64,000 bases of DNA from Flavobacterium sp. I-STPP5a (lineage in GTDB: Bacteria > Bacteroidota > Bacteroidia > Flavobacteriales > Flavobacteriaceae). Within the stretch, counting starts at the first letter, position 1. Each line of letters begins with the position of its first letter. This document shows, piece by piece, positions 57,314-64,000 of this stretch. Where the stretch lies: assembly GCF_009764685.1 (NCBI RefSeq), contig NZ_VHLM01000059.1, positions 1 to 64,000 of the forward strand. The letters run 5' to 3'. The notes under the pieces were generated by a model that saw only the letters and a program-made list of their open reading frames with translations, was not told the DNA's origin and searched no databases. The translations under genes and the position numbers were made by a program.

Positions 57314-58075
57314 ATGAACAGAATTAATAAAAAATTACAAGAAAATAATAAAATACTTTCCATTTACTTTTCGGCTGGATATCCTAGCTTGCACGATACC
57401 GTACAAATAATACAAGACTTAGAAAAAAATGGAGTTGACATGATTGAAATTGGACTGCCTTTTAGTGATCCACTAGCAGATGGTCCTACTATTCAAGAAA
57501 GTTCTACACAAGCCTTGCATAATGGCATGACCACGCAAGTGTTATTTGACCAACTGGAAAAAATAAGAGAAACCGTTTCTATACCACTTATAATCATGGG
57601 CTACTTTAACCCTATGTTGCAATATGGAATTGAAAATTTTTGTAAAAAATGTGCTGCAATAGGAATTGACGGATTAATAATACCTGATTTACCCGTGGAT
57701 GTATATGCAGACTCCTACCAAGAAATATTTGAAAAATACGGTCTTAAAAATATTTTTTTAATAACACCACAAACCTCTGTAGATCGCATTCATTTCATTG
57801 ATAGTGTCTCTGATGCATTTATTTATATGGTAAGTTCAGCGAGTGTTACAGGATCTCAATCTGGTTTTGGAGCCACACAAGAAACATATTTCGAACGAAT
57901 TGCCGACATGAATTTGAAAAACCCACAAGTTATAGGCTTTGGAATCAACAATTCCGAAACTTTTAATCAAGCTACACAATTTGCTAAAGGAGCCATTATT
58001 GGCAGCGCGTTTATTCAAGATTTAACTAAAAACGGAACCCAAAATATAGCAACCTTCGTGAAGAGTATTCGATAA
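57314..58075 (+). CDS. trpA: Tryptophan synthase alpha chain
   Basis: TIM-barrel subunit that cleaves indole-3-glycerol phosphate to indole, 253 residues. Catalytic glutamate in MIEIGLPFSDPLADGPTIQ (E at about 49), aspartate in GLIIPDLPVD (about D60 equivalent), and the phosphate loop region ASVTGSQSGF and GFGINNSE. Starts 52 bp after the GGCT-like gene; ends the operon at a strong terminator. Confidence 0.96.
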   Translation: MNRINKKLQENNKILSIYFSAGYPSLHDTVQIIQDLEKNGVDMIEIGLPFSDPLADGPTIQESSTQALHNGMTTQVLFDQLEKIRETVSIPLIIMGYFNPMLQYGIENFCKKCAAIGIDGLIIPDLPVDVYADSYQEIFEKYGLKNIFLITPQTSVDRIHFIDSVSDAFIYMVSSASVTGSQSGFGATQETYFERIADMNLKNPQVIGFGINNSETFNQATQFAKGAIIGSAFIQDLTKNGTQNIATFVKSIR

Positions 58076-58098
58076 GCACTTTAAAAAAAATAAATAAT

Positions 58099-58132
58099 GG
58101 CGTTTCAGAGTAATTTGAAACGCCGTTTTTTT
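58099..58132 (+). terminator. Terminator of the trp operon
   Basis: Stem GGCGTTTCA / TGAAACGCC with an 8-nt loop and a T7 tail. Confidence 0.85.
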
Positions 58133-58394
58133 GTAAACATATTTCGGGACGAGACAGAAAACAAAATCCTGAACTACGCCCAGAGCGAAGTATCATTATA
58201 AAAAAATAAATTTCTCGCAAATGCTGAGAAAATGTCTCAAGACTTTGGTCTAGTAATTTAAATCGGTAAAAATAGCATATGATATAAATGTCTCAAGAAT
58301 TAATCAAAAATCTGAAATCTAATTATCTTCAAGTTGAAAATTTTAGTTTCCAAATGAATAAGTAATTTATAGCATTATTTTACAAATTAGTATG
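58133..58394. other. AT-rich intergenic region between convergent genes
   Basis: No gene seen. It contains a 13-bp direct repeat AAATGTCTCAAGA (58231-58243 and 58286-58298) of unknown meaning. Confidence 0.5.
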
Positions 58395-59093
58395 TTATTC
58401 ATACGTACTCAAATCTAGATTAAGAATAGTACCTACTCTGCTAAACTCTTCATTAATCTTTGCATTCAAGATTAATTGTTCATTTGTTATGGGATGATTA
58501 AAAATTAATTGATGCGCATGAAGCATCATTCCTTTCAGTTCAAAATGCTCCAACCATAATTTATTTTGTTTGTTACATCCATGTGGCCGACTTCCTAAAA
58601 TGGGATGAAAAATATGTTTGAAATGTTTTCGTAATTGATGCATACGCCCAGTTTCAGGAATCGCTTCAACCAAACAATATCGTGACGTTGGCTGTTTGTT
58701 AAATTCCAACTCAATTTCGGTAGATTGCAATCGATGAAAATAGGTTATTGCATTTTGTACAACACCATCATCATTGGTTAAATCATAATCAATCGTTAGT
58801 TCTACGGGTGACCAACCACGTAAAATTGATAAATATTTTTTTTCGACTTCGCGTGTGGCAAAACGATCATTCATAATTTTTAAAACGGCTGTATCCAAAG
58901 CAAATAACAAGACACCAGATGTTTTGCGGTCTAACCGATGAATAGGATAAACATGTTGCCCTCCTATTTGATTTCTCAATTCTTGAATAGCAAAAACTTT
59001 TGCATCCCGAGCATAAAATGATTTGTGAACCAACAATCCACTTGGCTTATTAATTGCAATAATATATTTGTCTTGGTACAGAATTTCTAACAT
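58395..59093 (-). CDS. truC: RluA-family pseudouridine synthase, TruC-like
   Basis: A 232-residue pseudouridine synthase without an S4 domain. The catalytic aspartate is in HRLDRKTSGVLLFA and the C-terminal core has ETGRMHQLRKHFKHI and LHAHQLIF. The start KPSGLLVHKS is typical of TruC, which makes pseudouridine 65 in tRNA; other RluA paralogues cannot be excluded. A minus-strand -7-like element (TACTTTTG, 59098-59105) lies only 4 bp before the ATG, which would make the mRNA nearly leaderless. Confidence 0.85.
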   Translation of the reverse strand: MLEILYQDKYIIAINKPSGLLVHKSFYARDAKVFAIQELRNQIGGQHVYPIHRLDRKTSGVLLFALDTAVLKIMNDRFATREVEKKYLSILRGWSPVELTIDYDLTNDDGVVQNAITYFHRLQSTEIELEFNKQPTSRYCLVEAIPETGRMHQLRKHFKHIFHPILGSRPHGCNKQNKLWLEHFELKGMMLHAHQLIFNHPITNEQLILNAKINEEFSRVGTILNLDLSTYE

Positions 59094-59256
59094 CTGGCAA
59101 AAGTAAAAGAGATCTTTATCGAAATCTCTCTTTTGACGTATTTATTTCTATATTTTTTTAAAGAAGCTATTTTTTTTTGTAGTTTAAATCTACTACTTTT
59201 ACATTGAAAAACCAAACAAACGTGTTTTAAAACAAACTAATAACAATAGAAAACAC

Positions 59257-59811
59257 ATGAATGCAGACCGATACATAAAACTAGGACGACTAACTACTTT
59301 TATTTCATTTTTGCTCGGGACCTGTATTTTTAGTCTTTATTTTCTAACCTCATCAGATGAAGTGCTTATCGTTGGTTACAGTTTTATCCCTTTTATAGTT
59401 CTAATTAACATTGGTATTCTTATTTTCATTCTAATTAAAGCTAGACAGGACAAAGACAGCAGAAAAAAACTACTCACATCCTGTAGCCTTATGTTGATAA
59501 ATATTCCAATACTATTCCTTTATTGTTGGTTTACAATTATTTTGCTTAACACCATGAGAATCAATTTTACAAACACAACACAAACAACTTTGACAAAGAT
59601 AAACATTGTGGGTTGTGGCGGTGGAAAGATTGACAAACTAGAAGTTGGAGAAAGTAAAACTGTTTGGGTTGAGATTCCAAGAGACTGCTCCATTAGTATT
59701 GAATATTTATCAAACGGGCAACGAAAAAAAGAAAATGTTTCAGGTTATGCAACGAGCAGTATGGGACAAAAAATGAAACATGCTATTGGTAAAAATAAAG
59801 ATCACTTTTAA
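59257..59811 (+). CDS. Hypothetical membrane protein
   Basis: A 184-residue protein with three predicted membrane segments (about 12-32, 37-61 and 77-103). A hydrophilic C-terminal domain of about 80 residues follows, containing the glycine-rich VGCGGGKIDKLEVGESKTVWVEIP and a Cys near 148. I do not recognise the family. It is bounded by non-coding DNA on both sides and is transcribed alone. Confidence 0.65.
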   Translation: MNADRYIKLGRLTTFISFLLGTCIFSLYFLTSSDEVLIVGYSFIPFIVLINIGILIFILIKARQDKDSRKKLLTSCSLMLINIPILFLYCWFTIILLNTMRINFTNTTQTTLTKINIVGCGGGKIDKLEVGESKTVWVEIPRDCSISIEYLSNGQRKKENVSGYATSSMGQKMKHAIGKNKDHF

Positions 59812-59949
59812 TACATTGCAAAACCAGAACATTTAACAGAATGCTAATTAATAAATTAGAGTACACCTTACAGTTCAAATAAAAATCAATGAAGTTTTAG
59901 AAAAGTAGAATCTCCCGAAGATAAAAACATCACCTAGAAAAATTCAGAA

Positions 59950-60594
59950 ATGAAAATACCTAATAAAGACACCCAATTTCCATTAGAAAATTATAATAAA
60001 CTTTGTTTTTTAAAAAACACAATCACAAACCCCAACATAATTATTGGAGATTACACCTATTATGATGATTTTGAAAACATTGCTAATTTTGAGAAAAACG
60101 TAAAATATCATTTTGATTTTATTGGAGACCAATTAATTATAGGCAAATTTTGTATGATTGCTTCTGATGTGAAATTCATAATGAATGGGGCAAATCACCT
60201 AACAAAATCAATAAGTTCTTATCCATTTGCAATATTTGGAGAGGACTGGAAAAATGCTATGGAAGGAAAACAGTATCCTAATAAAGGAAATACAGAGATA
60301 GGAAACGATGTCTGGATTGGGTATAACTCTACTATAATGCCCGGAATAAAAATAGGTGACGGGGCGATAATTGCATCGAATTCGACGGTAACTAGAAATG
60401 TAGAACCTTACTCCATTATTGGAGGGAATCCCGCTAATGAGATAAAAAAAAGATTTACAAAAGAACAAATTGAAAAATTGTTAGCAATACAATGGTGGAA
60501 TTGGGACATTGAAAAAATTACTAAAAACATTCAAAATCTTACTGATGATAAAATTGACTCGTTTATAAATTCGGCAAATAACCTTGAGCTGTAA
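59950..60594 (+). CDS. Vat-like (streptogramin A) O-acetyltransferase of the xenobiotic acetyltransferase family
   Basis: A 214-residue left-handed beta-helix acetyltransferase. Segments NPNIIIGDYTYYDD, VKYHFDFIGDQLIIGKFCMIASDVKFIMNGANH and GNDVWIGYNSTIMPGIKIGDGAIIASNSTVTRNVEPYSIIGGNPA match the Vat/CatB group, with the catalytic histidine in MNGANH (H83). The length equals that of Vat enzymes, which inactivate streptogramin A by acetylation. Chromosomal homologues in Flavobacteria may have other substrates. No mobile element is next to it and base composition is like that of the neighbours. Confidence 0.82.
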   Translation: MKIPNKDTQFPLENYNKLCFLKNTITNPNIIIGDYTYYDDFENIANFEKNVKYHFDFIGDQLIIGKFCMIASDVKFIMNGANHLTKSISSYPFAIFGEDWKNAMEGKQYPNKGNTEIGNDVWIGYNSTIMPGIKIGDGAIIASNSTVTRNVEPYSIIGGNPANEIKKRFTKEQIEKLLAIQWWNWDIEKITKNIQNLTDDKIDSFINSANNLEL

Positions 60595-60632
60595 ACTCTA
60601 ATATGTTCATGACAATGACTCAAAGGTCAAAA

Positions 60633-60670
60633 TAAAAAAGACTATTTCATTGCTTTTTTTAATAGTCTTA
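60633..60670 (-). terminator. Terminator of the comM-like gene
   Basis: Stem AAGACTATT / AATAGTCTT; on the minus strand it is followed by T residues. Confidence 0.55.
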
Positions 60671-60835
60671 GTTCCGTTTTTCATAGCTATTGTTGATATA
60701 GTAACGTAATATAATTTTAGATTTAAAAAAAATATACGAATTTAATTTATCATAAATTAATGTCTTGAAAAAAGTAAGACTATTATTTATGTTTTTTTTA
60801 GAGTAGAATATAATTAAAAAAAAACATCAAAAAAA

Positions 60836-62371
60836 TTATCCCAACCAACCATCGCGGTCTAGACTTCGATATTGAATGGCTTCGGCAATATGATTTGACT
60901 GTACTGCTGGGACTGCTTCAAGATCAGCTATAGTTCGCGCTACCTTTAAAATTCGGTCGTAAGCTCTTGCAGATAAATTCAATCGTTCCATAGCTGTTTT
61001 TAATAATTGTTTTGACACCTCATCAAGAGCACAATACTCCCTGATTTGTTTAGTATTCATTTGGGCATTGTAATGAATGTGGTCCATGTGATCAAAACGT
61101 ACAGATTGTATTTCTCGAGCTGCAGTCACGCGCTCTCTAATAGCAACACTACTCTCAGCTTTTTGATCATCTGAAAGTTTATCAAAAGGAACAGGAGTTA
61201 CTTCAATATGAATGTCTATTCTGTCTAGCAATGGCCCAGAAATTTTACTTAAATACCGATGCATTTCATGTGGTGAGGACGTTTGTGGAGCATCTGGATC
61301 ATTAAAAAAACCACTCGGACTAGGGTTCATACTGGCAACAAGCATGAACGATGAGGGGTACGTTACCGTAAACTTAGCTCTAGAAATAGTAACTTCTCTA
61401 TCTTCAAGTGGTTGACGCATTACTTCAAGAACATCTCTTTTAAATTCTGGTAGCTCATCTAGAAATAGAACTCCGTTGTGCGCCATAGAAATTTCTCCAG
61501 GCTGCGGATAACTTCCCCCACCTACTAACGCCACATTAGAAATAGTGTGATGCGGACTCCTAAATGGTCTTTGATTCATTAAACCCACTTCTTTAAGTTT
61601 ACCTGCAACACTATGAATTTTCGTAGTTTCAAGTGCTTCGCGCAACGTCATGGGCGGCAAAATACTTGGTAATCTTTTGGCAAGCATTGTTTTTCCTGCG
61701 CCAGGTGGACCTATTAATATAATGTTGTGTCCACCTGCAGCAGCAATTTCCATACAACGTTTAATACTTTCTTGTCCTTTAACATCACTAAAATCAAATT
61801 CAGGAAAGTCTAAGGTTTTATAAAATTCGGCTCGTGTATCAATCGTGGTAGGTTCTAGATTTCCTTTACCTTCAAGGAAATCAATCACTTCTTGAACGTT
61901 TTCAACACCATAGACTTCAAGTCCAGCTACAATGGCTGCCTCTTTTACATTTTGTTTAGGTAGAAAAAAACCTTTGAAACCTTCTTCTTTAGCTTTAATT
62001 GCTATTGGCAAGGCTCCTCTTATGGGTTGCAAACTTCCATCAAGAGACAATTCACCCATTATAATATATTGTTCTAGAGCATCTGCTTTGATTTGGCCTG
62101 AAGCCACTAAAATACCAATAGCCAATGTCAAATCATAGGCTGAACCTTCCTTACGTAAATCTGCAGGCGCCATGTTAATGGTGATTTTTTTTCCGGGCAT
62201 AGCATAGGTATTGTTTTTGAGCGCGGCAGCAATACGGTAACTACTCTCTTTTATAGCGTTATCTGGTAAACCTACAAGATGGTAGCCTATACCCTTATCC
62301 ATATTAACCTCAACTGTAATTGTTGTAGCTTCAACGCCAAAAACAGCACTCCCAAAAACCTTTACTAACAT
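60836..62371 (-). CDS. comM: YifB/ComM family Mg-chelatase-like AAA+ ATPase
   Basis: A 511-residue helicase-type AAA+ protein. Domain order: N-terminal ribosomal S5-like/Lon-protease-like domain (about 1-165), the AAA+ core with Walker A GPPGAGKTMLAKRLP and Walker B GVLFLDELPEF, then the C-terminal ChlI-type domain (NLSARAYDRILKVARTIADLE). ComM promotes branch migration during integration of transforming DNA. Standard length; transcribed alone, no other competence genes nearby. Confidence 0.93.
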   Translation of the reverse strand: MLVKVFGSAVFGVEATTITVEVNMDKGIGYHLVGLPDNAIKESSYRIAAALKNNTYAMPGKKITINMAPADLRKEGSAYDLTLAIGILVASGQIKADALEQYIIMGELSLDGSLQPIRGALPIAIKAKEEGFKGFFLPKQNVKEAAIVAGLEVYGVENVQEVIDFLEGKGNLEPTTIDTRAEFYKTLDFPEFDFSDVKGQESIKRCMEIAAAGGHNIILIGPPGAGKTMLAKRLPSILPPMTLREALETTKIHSVAGKLKEVGLMNQRPFRSPHHTISNVALVGGGSYPQPGEISMAHNGVLFLDELPEFKRDVLEVMRQPLEDREVTISRAKFTVTYPSSFMLVASMNPSPSGFFNDPDAPQTSSPHEMHRYLSKISGPLLDRIDIHIEVTPVPFDKLSDDQKAESSVAIRERVTAAREIQSVRFDHMDHIHYNAQMNTKQIREYCALDEVSKQLLKTAMERLNLSARAYDRILKVARTIADLEAVPAVQSNHIAEAIQYRSLDRDGWLG

Positions 62372-62599
62372 ATATTATTATTTTAAAATAAAATTAGTAA
62401 AAACTTTTCTTATATTTTAACATCTGCAAAAACAATATAAAAAAATAGCATATTTTATATAATTTCATAAAATAGAAACATATTCTAATTTATAATACTT
62501 AGTAAATCAACATAATAAAAAACAAATGTTAAATTCATGTAAACAGCCTGCACTCTGTACACAATTTTTTACTTTTAAGAACTAATTAGAAACTAAACT

Positions 62600-64000
62600 A
62601 TGAAAAAAATTCTATTTCTACTTTTATTTAGCGTGGTGCTATCTAAAACGTATGCGCAGGAGTACTTTCCTAATAACGAAAGTATACAAAATAAGAGTAA
62701 CAATTTTACTGCATTTACCAATGCTAAAATTTATGTAACTCCAACTCAAATTATTGAAAAAGGTACATTACTTATCCAAAATGGAAAAGTAGTAAGTGCA
62801 GGAACCTCGGTTACCATTCCAAAAAACTGTACTACGATAGATCTTGAGGGAAAAACAATTTATCCTTCCTTTATAGACATCTACACTAATTTTGGTATAG
62901 AAAAACCAAAAAGTGTTGCTGGTCCACGTATGCCTACATACGACACTAAAAGAATAGGCTATTACTGGAATGAAAGCATCCTAGCCGAAGCAAATGCTTA
63001 CGAAAACTTTAAATACGACCAAACCAAAGCAGAAGAATTGCTAAAAGCTGGTTTTGGAGTAGTAGGAACTCACGTACATAATGGTATTGCAAGAGGTACA
63101 GGTACCCTAATAGCATTGAATAATTTTGAAAAGCAAAACCAATTGCTGGCAGACAAGTTAACCAATCACTTTGCTTTTACAAGGAGCGTTACCACAAATC
63201 AATCCTATCCTGGGTCTTTAATGGGAATGATGGCGTTATTAAGACAAATGTATCATGATTTAGACTGGTATAAAAAGGGGAACTCTGCTACTAAAGATCT
63301 TTCGCTTGAGGCACTTGCAAATAATGAAAAATTAGTTCAAATATTTGCTTCAGAGGACAAATTAAACAGTTTACGTGCCGCCAAAATTGCTAAAGAATTT
63401 GGCTTAAACTATGTTTTAAAAGGAAACGGAAACGAATTTGAAAGAATTGAAGAAATAAAAAATACTAATTCTAAATTTATAATTCCCGTAAATTTCCCAG
63501 AAGCATATGATGTTTCAGATCCGAATCAAGCCAATCAAATGGAGTTAAAAGATTTACGTTTTTGGAATCAAGCTCCTACAAACTTAAAAGTTTTATCAGA
63601 CAATGGAGTGGTATTTGCACTTACTACTGATAAATTAAAGAAAATTGAAGATTTTAGAACAAATCTTTTAAAAGCCATAAAATTTGGTTTTGACAGTACC
63701 AAAGCTCTAGAAGCACTGACTACAATTCCTGCAGCTATTTTAGGAAAAAGCAATGAAGTTGGATCGTTAAAAAACGGAAGTTTAGCTAATTTCGTAATTG
63801 CATCTGGAGCAATATTTGATGAAAAAACAATTTTATACGAAAACTGGGTTCAAGGTAACAAGTTCGTAATAAACGATTTAACTATCAAAGATATTAGAGG
63901 AAATTACGACCTTACCATCAATAATGAAAAATTCAAATGGAAAATTAATGGTGAAGTTAGCGCACCAAAATCAGAAATTACTACTGTAGATGCCAAAAAA
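62600..64000 (+). CDS. Secreted amidohydrolase family protein, 3'-truncated by the window end
   Basis: An open frame from ATG 62600 to the last base (467 codons, no stop). Signal peptide MKKILFLLLFSVVLSKTYAQ, then an amidohydrolase start domain: ATKIYVTP-type NAKIYVTPTQIIEKGTLLIQNGKVVSAGTSVTIP and TIDLEGKTIYPSFIDIYTNFG, where the usual metal-binding HxH is replaced (IDIYTNFG), so metal binding by this half may be weak or lost. A later part (ALEALTTIPAAILGKSNEVGSLKNGSLANFVIA) matches the C-terminal lobe of amidohydrolases. Flavobacterial homologues are often about 1000 residues with a second amidohydrolase domain, which would lie beyond the window. Confidence 0.8.
   Translation, partial: MKKILFLLLFSVVLSKTYAQEYFPNNESIQNKSNNFTAFTNAKIYVTPTQIIEKGTLLIQNGKVVSAGTSVTIPKNCTTIDLEGKTIYPSFIDIYTNFGIEKPKSVAGPRMPTYDTKRIGYYWNESILAEANAYENFKYDQTKAEELLKAGFGVVGTHVHNGIARGTGTLIALNNFEKQNQLLADKLTNHFAFTRSVTTNQSYPGSLMGMMALLRQMYHDLDWYKKGNSATKDLSLEALANNEKLVQIFASEDKLNSLRAAKIAKEFGLNYVLKGNGNEFERIEEIKNTNSKFIIPVNFPEAYDVSDPNQANQMELKDLRFWNQAPTNLKVLSDNGVVFALTTDKLKKIEDFRTNLLKAIKFGFDSTKALEALTTIPAAILGKSNEVGSLKNGSLANFVIASGAIFDEKTILYENWVQGNKFVINDLTIKDIRGNYDLTINNEKFKWKINGEVSAPKSEITTVDAKK

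Overview
The window looks like a chromosomal segment of a low-GC member of the Bacteroidetes, most likely a Flavobacteriaceae species close to Flavobacterium. Supporting signs are the -7 promoter element TAnnTTTG (with TTG 19 bp upstream in the best cases), the near absence of Shine-Dalgarno sequences, a tmRNA whose tag reads GEGNYALAA, a Trp-codon attenuator ahead of trpE, and a gene set typical of that group (GcvT, YebC, LpxD, PagL-like acyloxyacyl hydrolase, TonB-dependent receptor). No prophage, plasmid or CRISPR locus is visible.

Layout: 1-960 is a complete IS1595-family element that has split an nnr (NAD(P)H-hydrate repair) gene. 1.8-3.6 kb holds a HipA-like kinase/DUF3037 pair and a GNAT enzyme, followed by about 1 kb of AT-rich, apparently decayed DNA. 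4.6-18.9 kb is housekeeping: gcvT, yebC, a cysteine synthase, an S9 peptidase, a YbaB protein, threonine aldolase, prfB with its programmed +1 frameshift, a secreted MORN/TonB-like gene broken by one TGA, lpxD, an acyl-CoA carboxylase subunit, menE, a CPBP protease and an ArsC-like protein. 18.9-29.4 kb holds a TonB-dependent receptor, fumC, a TPR protein, a dehydrogenase, a serine hydrolase lipoprotein, ssrA and a PagL-like enzyme.

29.6-40.8 kb is a sulfur/oxidative-stress neighbourhood: rhodanese, DUF202, two YeeE/YedE half-transporters, a TerB-like protein, katG, a GapN-like dehydrogenase, a second rhodanese, a Crp/Fnr regulator, a TauE/SafE exporter, an ETHE1-like persulfide dioxygenase fused to rhodanese domains, and a TPMT-type thiol methyltransferase fused to a heavy-metal-associated domain. 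Two of its promoters carry the same Crp/Fnr-type palindrome at exactly the same distance from the -7 element, which suggests one regulon run by the local regulator. This is my main candidate for an undescribed system.

40.8-49 kb holds a 2012-residue hybrid histidine kinase with about eleven PAS domains and a GAF domain, then a marR-nitroreductase-yceI operon. 50.6-58.1 kb is the trp operon (leader peptide, trpEGDCFB, a gamma-glutamylcyclotransferase-like gene, trpA), with a complete attenuator whose antiterminator pairing can be read by eye. 58.4-64 kb holds a TruC-like pseudouridine synthase, a small membrane protein, a Vat-like acetyltransferase, a YifB/ComM ATPase and the first part of a secreted amidohydrolase that runs off the window.
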